From JBCBKU01 sp965267475 (GTDB lineage: Bacteria; Pseudomonadota; Alphaproteobacteria; Rhodobacterales; Rhodobacteraceae): a stretch of DNA of 64,000 nucleotides. The notes under the pieces were generated by a model. The model made no database searches. It saw nothing but the letters and a program-made list of their open reading frames with translations, and was not told where the DNA came from. The stretch covers positions 124,001 through 188,000 of the forward strand of contig OZ254079.1 of assembly GCA_965267475.1 (NCBI GenBank), given 5' to 3'. The first letter of the stretch is position 1. Each line of letters opens with the position of its first letter. Shown here piece by piece: positions 9,093 through 17,972 of this stretch. Position numbers and translations under genes: made by a program.

Positions 9093-9677
9093 ATGAGCAG
9101 ATCACTCCGCGCGCTGATATTGCTGGTGGCCGTGGCCGGGTGCGGAAGTTCCGACTTCTCTGCGCCCCGCAACCTTGACGACGCCTGTAGCATTGTCAGC
9201 CAACGCCCGAACTACTTGAACGCCATGGAACGGACCGAGGCACGCTGGGGCGTACCCGTACCCGTGCAAATGGCGACCATTTATCAGGAATCGAAATTCA
9301 TCGGAAATGCCCGAACGCCCCGACAATACACGCTTGGCGTTATCCCGATGGGCCGCCAATCCTCGGCCTATGGTTATTCGCAGGCGCTGGACGGGACCTG
9401 GGACGAATACAAGGCCGATACCGGAAAGTGGAGTGCCCGGCGCGACCGGATCGACGACGCCACGGATTTCATGGGCTGGTATATGGCCGAAACCCGCGAC
9501 AGCCTGGGGATTTCAACCGGCGACACCTACAACCAGTATCTTGCCTATCACGAGGGCCGGACGGGCTATGCCCGTGGCAGTTACCGTCGAAAGGGATGGC
9601 TGGTCGAAGTTGCAGGCGATGTGGCGGATCGCGCGCTGACCTATGACGCGCAGTTGACGGCCTGCGGATTGCGGTGA
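9093..9677 (+). CDS. Lytic-transglycosylase-like lipoprotein
   Basis: A 194-residue secreted lipoprotein with an SLT (soluble lytic transglycosylase) fold. The signal peptide ends in the lipobox AVAGC, making C17 the lipidated residue. The segment VQMATIYQESKF carries the expected catalytic glutamate, and YGYSQALDGTWDEYK and YNQYLAYHEGRTGYARGSY match the SLT core. It should cleave peptidoglycan from the outer-membrane side. An ATG at 9078 is in frame, but GAGAGG sits just before the ATG at 9093, which I chose. It converges on lolA with only 7 bases between stops. Confidence 0.85.
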   Translation: MSRSLRALILLVAVAGCGSSDFSAPRNLDDACSIVSQRPNYLNAMERTEARWGVPVPVQMATIYQESKFIGNARTPRQYTLGVIPMGRQSSAYGYSQALDGTWDEYKADTGKWSARRDRIDDATDFMGWYMAETRDSLGISTGDTYNQYLAYHEGRTGYARGSYRRKGWLVEVAGDVADRALTYDAQLTACGLR

Positions 9678-9684
9678 CGGGGCC

Positions 9685-10287
9685 CTAGCCGCCCCGTGAC
9701 CGGATTTCCTGCTGAATGTTGAACAGGCGCTGGCGCAGACGGCCACCGGTTTTCAACTGCGTCAGGACTACGCGGGTACGCGAACCGAGGGAATCCACCG
9801 TCACCCACTCGGTCAGGCGCAGCGGGCTTTCGGCAAAGGTGAACTCCATTTGGCCGATATCCGGGTTCTTCGGATCCCGCGCGACCACCTTCGTGGCGGC
9901 CGCATCGCCCGTATGACCCACGACCGCATCCCGCATCATCAGATCCACCTCTTTCTCAAGAAGGATGTTCAGCGGCGTGCGGCGCAGGGGGTACTCCTCG
10001 GGCCGCGTTGCGTTCGACCGGTTGTCGAAGATGGCCACCCGACCACTTCCTGCCATGACCAGGGCCTGCTCTGGCGGATCATACTCGAACCGCATCCGAC
10101 CGGGGCGCCGGATATACAGCGTTCCGGTGGAAATGGTTCCATCGCCGTTGAACTGCGTGAACCGCGCCTCTGCGGTTTCAAGCGCGTTGAAATAGGTCGA
10201 AATCCGATCCAGCGGAATCGGCTCCGCCCGGCCCGGTCCTGCCGCCAAGGCGGCCGCACCCGCCAATAGGAGAGTTCTGCGATCCAT
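9685..10287 (-). CDS. lolA: Outer-membrane lipoprotein carrier protein LolA
   Basis: A periplasmic chaperone of 200 residues that carries lipoproteins from the LolCDE exporter to the outer membrane. The signal peptide is MDRRTLLLAGAAALAAGPGRA, with a Tat-like RR, followed by the LolA features ARFTQFNGDGTISTGTLYIRRPGRMRFEY and, near the end, a LolA-type beta sheet. The frame runs 45 codons further upstream, but the signal peptide sets the ATG at 10287. It follows ftsK on the same strand after 94 bases; ftsK-lolA neighbourhood is common in alphaproteobacteria and supports the call. Confidence 0.9.
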   Translation of the reverse strand: MDRRTLLLAGAAALAAGPGRAEPIPLDRISTYFNALETAEARFTQFNGDGTISTGTLYIRRPGRMRFEYDPPEQALVMAGSGRVAIFDNRSNATRPEEYPLRRTPLNILLEKEVDLMMRDAVVGHTGDAAATKVVARDPKNPDIGQMEFTFAESPLRLTEWVTVDSLGSRTRVVLTQLKTGGRLRQRLFNIQQEIRSRGG

Positions 10288-10381
10288 TGTGACTGCTCCG
10301 TTCTTTTGCCTCGAATATAAGGCAAGTGGCCCTGCGCTGCCACCGCTAGGCAATAACAAGCGCGGGAATGGGCCGATGCGC

Positions 10382-13114
10382 CTAGGCCTGTTCGGGAACC
10401 AGGATCTCGCGCTTGCCCACATGGTTGGCAGGCGTCACAAGGCCGGCATCCTCCATCTGCTCAACAAGGCGCGCGGCCTTGTTATAGCCAATGGCCAGCT
10501 TGCGCTGGATATAGGATGTCGAGCATTTCCGGTCCTTGATGACAATCGCAACCGCCTGATCGTACAGCGCGTCTTCGCCATCGGTATTTCCGCCAAGACC
10601 CAAGACCGCATCGATATCGGATTCCTTGTCATCATCGGGGCCGTCCACGACACCGCCCACATAATCGGGCGGGCCAAACTGCTTCAGATGGGTGACGATC
10701 TCTTCGACTTCCTCGTCTGAGACGAAGGGACCGTGGACGCGAGTGATCTTGGCACCCCCCGCCATGTACAGCATGTCGCCCATGCCCAGAAGCTGCTCGG
10801 CCCCCTGCTCACCCAGAATGGTGCGGCTGTCGACCTTGGACGTCACCTGGAAGGAAATCCGCGTCGGGAAGTTCGCCTTGATCGTCCCGGTGATCACATC
10901 GACCGATGGCCGCTGCGTGGCCATGATCAGATGGATTCCGCTGGCCCGGGCCATCTGCGCCAGACGTTGAATACAGGCCTCGATCTCTTTGCCCGCGACC
11001 ATCATCAGGTCAGCCATCTCATCGACGATCACAACGATATAGGGGATCACCTCGGGCATGATCTCCTCGGTCTCGAAGACCGGATCGCCCGTTTCATCGT
11101 CAAAACCCGTCTGGACCGTGCGACTGAATGTTTCGCCCTTGGACAGAGCTTCGCGCACGCGCCCGTTATAGCCTTCGATGTTGCGAACGCCCATCTTGGA
11201 CATCTTGCGATACCGCTCTTCCATCTCGCCCACGACCCATTTCAGCGCGACAACCGCCTTCTTGGGGTCCGTCACAACGGGCGACAAAAGATGCGGGATC
11301 CCGTCATAGACCGAAAGTTCCAGCATTTTCGGATCAATCATGATCAACCGGCAATCTTCCGGTGTCAGCTTGTAAAGAAGCGACAGGATCATCGTGTTAA
11401 TCGCCACGGATTTACCCGAACCGGTGGTCCCCGCGATCAAAAGGTGCGGCATCTTCGCCAAATTCGCGATCACCGGATCGCCACCAATGTCCTTGCCCAA
11501 AGCCAGCGGCAGGCGCTGGTTGCCATCGCCGTAATCCCGGCTCGACAGGATTTCGCGCAGCAAGACCTTTTCACGATGCGCATTGGGCAGTTCGATCCCA
11601 ATGACCGACCGGCCCGGAACAGTCGAGACGCGGGCGGACAGGGCCGACATGGACCGCGCGATGTCATCGGCCAGACCGATCACGCGGCTAGCTTTCAGGC
11701 CGGGCGCGGGTTCCAGTTCGTACATGGTCACAACCGGGCCCGGACGGACCGACACGATCTCGCCCTTCACGCCGTAATCGTCGAGCACGGCTTCCAGCAT
11801 GCGCGCATTCTCTTCCAGCGCCTCATCCGACAAGTAATGCTTCTCGACCGTGCTTGGGTCCTCCAGGAAGCTGAGCTGCGGAACCTCGAACGCGGCGCCC
11901 GGCCCATCGAACAGGGTCGGCTGAGCTTCGGCTCGCGCCCGGCGCGATGGTTGCTGCGTCTTGGTCCTGTGCTGCACGACGCCGCGCAATTCGGCTCCAC
12001 GCGCGCTTTCAAACACTGGTGGCTCTGCCGCGATCGGTCCAGTCGGCGCGGGTGGCACCAGTTCGGCTTCAGGCATGGCACGCTCGGCCAAGGTATCATC
12101 AACCATAGACGTGGCTCGCAGCACGACCGGTTCTTCGCGCCCGAACCCGCGGTTGGCCTGGCCGCCCTGGCGGCGCGCCCGGACCGCATCGGATATCTTG
12201 GACCCCAACCGATCATTCGCCATGGGATCTATGCTTTCGGCTTCCATTGCGGCTGGCTTCGCGCCACCGAACAGTCCGGTCAGCTTCGACACGACGCCGC
12301 GTTCGGGCGCCCGCAAGGTTTCTTCCGCCTCAAGTCCGATTTCCTCGGGCTGCACGATGGGCTGCGCTTCAAGACCGTCGGGCGTAACGCGCGCGGCCTC
12401 GGCGCGCGCGGCGCGGCGCTCTGCAGCCCAGGATTGACCGGCCGCACCAAGGCGGACCGATCCGACAAGCAGCCAAGCCAAACCGCGCAATGCGCGGTCG
12501 TAGACCATGATGATCCCACGGATCAGGAACCGCATGAACTGGGACATTTCGGCGCGCGTGGCACCGAGTGAAAACAGGGCCATCGCCACAAAGGCAACGC
12601 CCATGATCAGCGACAGGATCTTCAGACCCACGGTCGCCTTGATCGGGACCACACCCAGAATGGCACCAAGCACCGTATCGCCGAAGAGACCGCCCAATCC
12701 GAAGGAATGGCTCCAGCTTTCCGGCGGCACATAGGTCGAGGCGAAAACGGCCCCAAGCGCCACAGCAATGGGTGCAAAAATCGCGCGGTTCCAGAAACGT
12801 TCGGCCCCTTGGTGGAACAGGAAACGCCCGCCCCAGACGCCCAATACCGCCACAAGCGACCAAGCACCGAACCCCGCGATGATGAACAAGGGCGACGCCA
12901 GCGAAGCGCCGACGGCTCCAAGCGCGTTCTGCGCGGGGGCATCGGTGGCCGACAGCCAAGAGGGATCGTCTGGCGAATAAGTCGCAAGGATTGCTGCCAA
13001 AAGCACCGCGGACCCAATCAGCGACATCCCCACCAATTCGCGGCCGCGTTTTTCAAGAACGGCCTGCGTGTCGCGGTCAATCAGCGGATCCCGTTGTCTA
13101 GCCTGATACGCCAT
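10382..13114 (-). CDS. ftsK: DNA translocase FtsK
   Basis: A 910-residue septal DNA pump that moves chromosome termini during division. Four membrane helices lie in the first 200 residues, followed by a Pro/Ala/Glu-rich linker (about 230-420). The RecA-like motor has Walker A GTTGSGKSVAIN near residue 563 and Walker B YIVVIVDEMADLM near 698, with MATQRPSVDVITG after it. The C-terminal gamma winged helix, which reads KOPS sites, spans about 850-908 (TSYIQRKLAIGYNKAA). The gene starts 14 bases after the aminotransferase gene, so the two are likely cotranscribed. A long antisense open frame over its 5' half is a codon-bias shadow. Confidence 0.97.
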   Translation of the reverse strand: MAYQARQRDPLIDRDTQAVLEKRGRELVGMSLIGSAVLLAAILATYSPDDPSWLSATDAPAQNALGAVGASLASPLFIIAGFGAWSLVAVLGVWGGRFLFHQGAERFWNRAIFAPIAVALGAVFASTYVPPESWSHSFGLGGLFGDTVLGAILGVVPIKATVGLKILSLIMGVAFVAMALFSLGATRAEMSQFMRFLIRGIIMVYDRALRGLAWLLVGSVRLGAAGQSWAAERRAARAEAARVTPDGLEAQPIVQPEEIGLEAEETLRAPERGVVSKLTGLFGGAKPAAMEAESIDPMANDRLGSKISDAVRARRQGGQANRGFGREEPVVLRATSMVDDTLAERAMPEAELVPPAPTGPIAAEPPVFESARGAELRGVVQHRTKTQQPSRRARAEAQPTLFDGPGAAFEVPQLSFLEDPSTVEKHYLSDEALEENARMLEAVLDDYGVKGEIVSVRPGPVVTMYELEPAPGLKASRVIGLADDIARSMSALSARVSTVPGRSVIGIELPNAHREKVLLREILSSRDYGDGNQRLPLALGKDIGGDPVIANLAKMPHLLIAGTTGSGKSVAINTMILSLLYKLTPEDCRLIMIDPKMLELSVYDGIPHLLSPVVTDPKKAVVALKWVVGEMEERYRKMSKMGVRNIEGYNGRVREALSKGETFSRTVQTGFDDETGDPVFETEEIMPEVIPYIVVIVDEMADLMMVAGKEIEACIQRLAQMARASGIHLIMATQRPSVDVITGTIKANFPTRISFQVTSKVDSRTILGEQGAEQLLGMGDMLYMAGGAKITRVHGPFVSDEEVEEIVTHLKQFGPPDYVGGVVDGPDDDKESDIDAVLGLGGNTDGEDALYDQAVAIVIKDRKCSTSYIQRKLAIGYNKAARLVEQMEDAGLVTPANHVGKREILVPEQA

Positions 13115-13128
13115 CTGTCCTCACATCC

Positions 13129-14310
13129 TCATTCGTATAAGCAGTCGCGCAAAGCGGTCAGCCCGCGCGTCAATTCGTCTTCCTGCGCCACCAGCGCGAC
13201 ACGGATGAACCCGTCGCCCGGGTTCTCGCCGTTCACACGACGCGCCAGATAAGCGCCAGGCAAAACCCGAACGCCCGTCTCTGTCCAAAGCTTCAGGGCG
13301 GCATCCTCGCCATCAGCCACGGGCAGCCACAGAAAAAAACCGCCTGCTGGCACCTGAAAGCCGTCAATCCCGCCGAAAATATCGGCGCACAGGCGAAATT
13401 TGCCCTGATACCGTTCTCGGCTTGCCGTCACATGATCTTCGTCCGCCCAGATCTTCTCGGCCACGCGTTGCAGCGGCAGCGGCAATGGCGCCCCGGCATA
13501 GGCCCGTAATTGCTTGATGCGCCGGATGCTTTCCGGCCCGCCAGCTACGAAACCCGACCGCAGACCCGGCATGTTCGACCGCTTCGACAGGGAATGGAAC
13601 GCCACGACCCGTTCCGGATCCGCGGCGACTTCGGTCGCGATTTCCAGGATACCGGGCGGTGCTTCACCGGAATAGACCTCGGAATAGCATTCGTCGGCAA
13701 AAACCCGAAAATCGTACCGCTCGGCGAGTGCCAGCAGCTCCTTCAGATAATCCCGGCTCGCAATCGCACCTTGCGGGTTTGACGGCGAACAAAGATAGGC
13801 GACCGCCACGCGGTTCAGCACGTCCTCTGGCAGGCGCGCGTAATCCGGCAAGAACCCGGTCTCCACGGTGGCCGGTACATAGACAGGCTCCGTTCCCAGT
13901 GCCAAAGCCGCCACGGCATAGACCTGATAGAACGGGTTCGGGGTCAGAACGACGGGCCGTCGGCCGTTCTTCGTCTCGGGGCAAAGGGCGATCGCGGCGT
14001 TGAACAGCCCTTCCCGGGTGCCATTCAGCACCATGATGCGGCTTGCGGAATCCACGCTTACCCCATACCGCCGTCCGATCCAGTCCGAGATCGCACCAAG
14101 CAATTCAGGCGTGCCGTCATTGGGCGGATAGCGCGAAAACCCTTGCGCATGTTCGGCAACTACATCGCGCACCCAAGGCGGCGGCGCATGGCGCGGCTCG
14201 CCGATGGTCATTTGCACGACCTCGCCGCCCGCCTCATGACGGTCGAGTAACGCCCGCAGACGCGGAAACGCATATTCCGGTAGGTCCGAAAACCGCTCGG
14301 GAAAACCCAT
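13129..14310 (-). CDS. Class I/II PLP aminotransferase
   Basis: A 393-residue fold-type I aminotransferase. It shows the family's N-terminal TIGEPRHAPP, the YLCSPSNPQGAIAS segment, and the PLP lysine in FHSLSKRSNMPGLRSGF near residue 241. The pattern is that of the branch annotated as N-succinyldiaminopimelate or aspartate aminotransferase-like in Rhodobacterales; which amino donor it uses cannot be decided from sequence alone. It lies between the amidase gene and ftsK on one strand, 14 bases before ftsK and 123 bases after the amidase stop. Confidence 0.88.
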   Translation of the reverse strand: MGFPERFSDLPEYAFPRLRALLDRHEAGGEVVQMTIGEPRHAPPPWVRDVVAEHAQGFSRYPPNDGTPELLGAISDWIGRRYGVSVDSASRIMVLNGTREGLFNAAIALCPETKNGRRPVVLTPNPFYQVYAVAALALGTEPVYVPATVETGFLPDYARLPEDVLNRVAVAYLCSPSNPQGAIASRDYLKELLALAERYDFRVFADECYSEVYSGEAPPGILEIATEVAADPERVVAFHSLSKRSNMPGLRSGFVAGGPESIRRIKQLRAYAGAPLPLPLQRVAEKIWADEDHVTASRERYQGKFRLCADIFGGIDGFQVPAGGFFLWLPVADGEDAALKLWTETGVRVLPGAYLARRVNGENPGDGFIRVALVAQEDELTRGLTALRDCLYE

Positions 14311-14433
14311 GACTGCCTCAGTTTCGGGGTCGTTTGCCGCCCCGTTTCGGTATTCTTAACCGATCCGGCTTGGCGACGTCCAGAAAAACGCCAAGGATTC
14401 CATGGGTTTTTTGCGCCCGCTGTGGCGCGGAAG

Positions 14434-15765
14434 CTAGGCGAGCGCGGCCTCGGCGGCCGCCCCCAGCCGCAAAAGCCGCCTGTCGGCACCTGCCGGGGCA
14501 TTCAGAAGCACACCTGCGGACGGCGTACCAGTGGGCAATGTCAGCGCACAAAGCCCCATCATCGAGCCCACGCGCGTGTTCCGAAGGCACATGAAATTGC
14601 GCTCGGCAAAGCCGTCTTCATCGGCCAGCAAGTCGCTGACCTTCGGCGGCAAAATGGCGATGGACGGCATCAGGACGGCGTCATACCCGGCAGTGGCTGC
14701 CTGAAAGTCGCGCCGCAGGGTCTCTAGTCGGCGCCAGCCGGCGACGTACTCGGCGGCGGAAAAGGCCGCACCACCCCGAAACCGCTTCAGGACCTGATGG
14801 AACATGACGTCCGGATTGGCCTCGATCACATCCTTCCAAACGCCGTAGGCTTCGGCCGAAAACAATAGCGCGCCAAGATCGATGGCCTCGGTCACCCCGT
14901 CGATGTCTTTGTGCGAAATCTCGGCCCCGGCAGCGGCAAACCGGTCAACCGCGCTTTGAAACGCCGATCCGACCGCGTCGTCGATGCCGTCTTGCACCAG
15001 CGTATCCAGAACCAGAAGCTTGGCCCCGGCCAGCGTCGCACCTGTTAAGTCCGGCGGGTCTTCCCCCGCCATGGCCGAAAACAGACCTGCCGCATCTTCG
15101 ACGGTCCGGCATATCGGCCCGGCTGTATCGAAGCGCGGGCAAAGCGGCACGACACCTTCCAGCGAAAGCACACCATGGGTCGTCTTCAGCCCCACCAGAT
15201 CGTTCCAAGCCGCGGGAATTCGCACCGATCCCGCCGTGTCCGATCCGACAGACATTGGCGCAAGCCCAAAGGCAACCGATGCGCCGGATCCGGATGACGA
15301 TCCGCCTGGGGCCAAGTCGGGATCATTCACGTTGGGCGGGGTCGCGGTGACCGTATTCACCCCAAGCCCCGAAAAAGCCAGTTCGGTCTGATGTGTCTTG
15401 CCAAGACAAACCAGCCCCAGGGCAGTCGCGTTCCGCAAAACCTCGGCATCCGCATAGGGAACACGACCCTTCAACAGGCCAGATCCAGACTCGGTCGCTA
15501 CACCCGCCGTGTCGTAAAGGTCCTTCCAGGAACACGGCACTCCGTCGAGAAGGGACAACCGCTGCCCGTCCTTTGCCCGTTTACTTGCGGCGCTGGCCTC
15601 GGCAAGGGCCCGGTCTTCCGTCAGACGCGCATAGATCCGATCACCTGCCTCGTGGGATTGAATGGCCTCCAAAAACGTCTCGACCAGAGCAACCGGATCA
15701 ATCTCACCAGCCTGGATCCCGCGCCCGAGATCGCATGCACTCATCTGCCGCCACGCATCCGCCAT
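14434..15765 (-). CDS. Amidase signature family protein
   Basis: A 443-residue Ser-cisSer-Lys hydrolase. The triad is visible: lysine in LDGVPCSWKDLYDT, the bridging serine in GGSSSGSGASVA and the nucleophile serine in GSDTAGSVRIPA. Relatives hydrolyse amides or act as the GatA subunit of the tRNA amidotransferase; the absence of gatB or gatC neighbours, and a C-terminal region unlike GatA, favour a free-standing amidase of unknown substrate. I prefer the ATG at 15765, after GGGAGGG, over a GTG one codon upstream. It diverges from the UbiH-type gene across 80 bases. Confidence 0.87.
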   Translation of the reverse strand: MADAWRQMSACDLGRGIQAGEIDPVALVETFLEAIQSHEAGDRIYARLTEDRALAEASAASKRAKDGQRLSLLDGVPCSWKDLYDTAGVATESGSGLLKGRVPYADAEVLRNATALGLVCLGKTHQTELAFSGLGVNTVTATPPNVNDPDLAPGGSSSGSGASVAFGLAPMSVGSDTAGSVRIPAAWNDLVGLKTTHGVLSLEGVVPLCPRFDTAGPICRTVEDAAGLFSAMAGEDPPDLTGATLAGAKLLVLDTLVQDGIDDAVGSAFQSAVDRFAAAGAEISHKDIDGVTEAIDLGALLFSAEAYGVWKDVIEANPDVMFHQVLKRFRGGAAFSAAEYVAGWRRLETLRRDFQAATAGYDAVLMPSIAILPPKVSDLLADEDGFAERNFMCLRNTRVGSMMGLCALTLPTGTPSAGVLLNAPAGADRRLLRLGAAAEAALA

Positions 15766-15845
15766 CACAGCCCTCCCATTTTCAGCGACCCTAACCTCGC
15801 GTCACGACATGGACAACGCTGGCCGAAGCGCTCTATCTCAAGCTC

Positions 15846-17066
15846 ATGGAATATGACGCAGATGTGGTGATCGCAGGGGCCGGGCTGAACGGCACCACCT
15901 TGGCATTGGCGCTGACCAGCGCCGGGCTTTCCGTCACGCTGGTCGATCCCGCCAAGGCCCGCGCACCCAAGTCCAATGATGGGCGGGCATATGCGTTGGC
16001 CCTGTCGTCCCAGCGCGTTTTAAAAGCGCTAGGCGTCTGGACGGACCTTGCAGCCGATGCCGGACCCATCCTCGACGTCAAGGTCACCGACGGACGCGCC
16101 GGCGAAGGGGCAAGCCCCTTGGCGATGGAGCTTGATCATGCCCTGATCGACGAAGGCCCGATGGGGTTCATGGTTGAGGATCGCCATCTCAGAGCGTCCC
16201 TTGATGCGCGCATCAAGGACATTCCAGGTCTGACGCATCTGACATCCCGACAAGTCACCGATCACACGACCGATGCCACAAGCGTTTCGGTCCAGACGAA
16301 CCGCGGCAAGGCAATCCGCGCCCGCGTTCTGATCGGCTGCGATGGCGCCAAAAGTCCGACGGCCGACCGGGCCGGGGTCCGGCGCTGGGGCTGGGCCTAT
16401 GGGCAGACGTCACTTGTGACGACAATTGCCCATGATCGCCCGCATAACGGCGCCGCTCATCAGTTTTTCATGCCCGAAGGTCCGCTTGCGATCCTGCCTT
16501 TGACAGGAAACCGCGCCTCGATCGTCTGGACCGAGCGTCACGCCCGCGCAAAGGCCATCCAGGCGATGGATGACGCAGGCTATCTCGATGCGCTCCGACC
16601 GCGGATCGGGGACTTCCTGGGCGAGATCAGCCTGGCATCCGACCGGTTTACCTTTCCCTTGAATCTGTCCATCGCCCGATCTTTCGTCTCAGATCGAACC
16701 GCGCTTCTGGGAGACGCGGCCCACGCCGTCCACCCGATTGCAGGCCAGGGCCTGAACGCGGGGCTTCGTGACGTGGCGGCTTTGGCCGAGGTGCTGACGG
16801 ATGCAAAACGCCGGGGCGAAGATATCGGACGGGCCGATGTGCTGGACCGCTACGAACGCTGGCGGCGGGCCGATGTCACGGCGCTTGCGGTTGCCACAGA
16901 CGGGTTCAACCGGCTGTTTTCGAACGATAACCCGCTGCTGCGGGCTGGGCGCGATTTGGGACTGGGCCTTGTCAGCCGCGTGCCCGCAATTGGACGCGGC
17001 ATCATTCGCGAAGCGGCGGGTCTGACCGGCGATCTGCCACGCCTGTCCCGCGGGCAACCTCTTTAA
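15846..17066 (+). CDS. FAD-dependent hydroxylase, UbiH/UbiF/COQ6 family
   Basis: A 406-residue flavin monooxygenase of the type that hydroxylates the ubiquinone ring. It has the dinucleotide fold VVIAGAGLNGTTLALAL at the N-terminus, the DG motif in GCDGAKSPTADRAG and the GD motif in LLGDAAHAVHPIAGQGLNAGLRD. Members differ in which ring carbon they hydroxylate (UbiH, UbiI, UbiF, UbiL); sequence alone does not settle that here. It stands alone, diverging from the amidase and converging on the Trm112-like gene. The start at 15846 is supported by the FAD motif position. Confidence 0.9.
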   Translation: MEYDADVVIAGAGLNGTTLALALTSAGLSVTLVDPAKARAPKSNDGRAYALALSSQRVLKALGVWTDLAADAGPILDVKVTDGRAGEGASPLAMELDHALIDEGPMGFMVEDRHLRASLDARIKDIPGLTHLTSRQVTDHTTDATSVSVQTNRGKAIRARVLIGCDGAKSPTADRAGVRRWGWAYGQTSLVTTIAHDRPHNGAAHQFFMPEGPLAILPLTGNRASIVWTERHARAKAIQAMDDAGYLDALRPRIGDFLGEISLASDRFTFPLNLSIARSFVSDRTALLGDAAHAVHPIAGQGLNAGLRDVAALAEVLTDAKRRGEDIGRADVLDRYERWRRADVTALAVATDGFNRLFSNDNPLLRAGRDLGLGLVSRVPAIGRGIIREAAGLTGDLPRLSRGQPL

Positions 17067-17124
17067 GCTGCGCCCAGATAGCTTCGACTAGGGCGCAATC
17101 ACCTGGCGATGCGCCAGCCAGCGG

Positions 17125-17304
17125 TCAGTCCAGCTTCCGCGCCTCATCGACCAGCATGATTGGAATGCCGTTTCGGATTGGATAGGCCAACCCAGCCGCC
17201 TTGGACACCAGTTCGCTCGCCTCGGCGTCGTAGGTCAAAGGCCCGCGCGTCTCGGGGCAGACCAGAACCTCGACCATGCGGCGATCGAAATCCGGCGCGG
17301 TCAT
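17125..17304 (-). CDS. Trm112 family protein
   Basis: A 59-residue protein, easily missed because it is so short, translated from the ATG at 17304. It reads MTAPDFDRRMVEVLVCPETRGPL and ends with AYPIRNGIPIMLVDEARKLD in pieces typical of the Trm112/YcaR family. Only one of the usual metal cysteines (VCPETRG) is present, as is common in proteobacterial members. Eukaryotic Trm112 activates methyltransferases; bacterial homologues are small accessory proteins of unclear role. It overlaps the LON-domain gene by the four bases ATGA, so the two are translationally coupled, a pairing that is common in alphaproteobacteria. Confidence 0.9.
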   Translation of the reverse strand: MTAPDFDRRMVEVLVCPETRGPLTYDAEASELVSKAAGLAYPIRNGIPIMLVDEARKLD

Positions 17305-17945
17305 TGCATGACCTCTTCGTCCGATCCGCCGCGCAACGCAAACTCCATCAGGGTCACAAGCGTTTCCCGGCGCGTAGACAAGGATGGCGCTTCCAAAAGC
17401 GCCTGCTTGTCCTCAGGCTGAAACGGGCAAAGCATGGACATGGAATTGATCAGCAACTCGTCATCGGCCTCGGACAGCGATGACCAATCGGCCGAAAGGC
17501 TTTGATCTTCGAAGAACCGCCGCAGCAGCCCCAGAAACTCTGACCGGTCAAAACTCGTGTCATGTTCGGCCAGACCCAGATCGCGGCGGAAATCCTCCCA
17601 CTCCACATCACAGCGACGATAGGGCTCGAACCCTTCAACTTCGCGTTTGATGCGAAAGCGGGACACGCCAGACAGGGTGATCATGTACCGCCCGTCCTCG
17701 GTTTCCGAAAAGGCGGTCAGACGCCCGGCGCACCCAATGGAGTGCAAGCGCGTTTCGTCCGAGTTGGGCACGTCATAGGGCTGCACCATGCCGATCAGGC
17801 GGGTCCGCGTCTTCAGGGTATCATCAAGCATGGCCAGATACCGGGGCTCGAAGATGTGCAACGGCAGCCGGGCCCGGGGCAGCAAAAGCGCACCCGGCAA
17901 GGGAAACACCGGGATCGTCTCGGGAAGATCGGCCAATGACAGCAT
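17301..17945 (-). CDS. LON peptidase substrate-binding domain protein
   Basis: A 214-residue protein consisting of the N-terminal (substrate-binding) domain of Lon without ATPase or protease parts. It opens IPVFPLPGALLLPRARLPLHIFEPRY, the family hallmark, and contains GCAGRLTAFSETEDGRYMITLSGVSRF. Such stand-alone proteins are common in proteobacteria; their role is not established, although a part in protein quality control is often suggested. It sits between the thioredoxin-TPR gene (27 bases upstream) and the Trm112-like gene (four-base overlap), so the three probably form one transcript. Confidence 0.92.
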   Translation of the reverse strand: MLSLADLPETIPVFPLPGALLLPRARLPLHIFEPRYLAMLDDTLKTRTRLIGMVQPYDVPNSDETRLHSIGCAGRLTAFSETEDGRYMITLSGVSRFRIKREVEGFEPYRRCDVEWEDFRRDLGLAEHDTSFDRSEFLGLLRRFFEDQSLSADWSSLSEADDELLINSMSMLCPFQPEDKQALLEAPSLSTRRETLVTLMEFALRGGSDEEVMQ

Positions 17946-17972
17946 ATAAGCTATCCTAGCCCGCTGACCGGA

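Noticed and set aside
10733..12571. Long open frame on the plus strand, antisense to ftsK
   Set aside because: It lies wholly over a clear ftsK gene, is His/Arg/Gln-rich without any family pattern and reflects GC-biased third codon positions.
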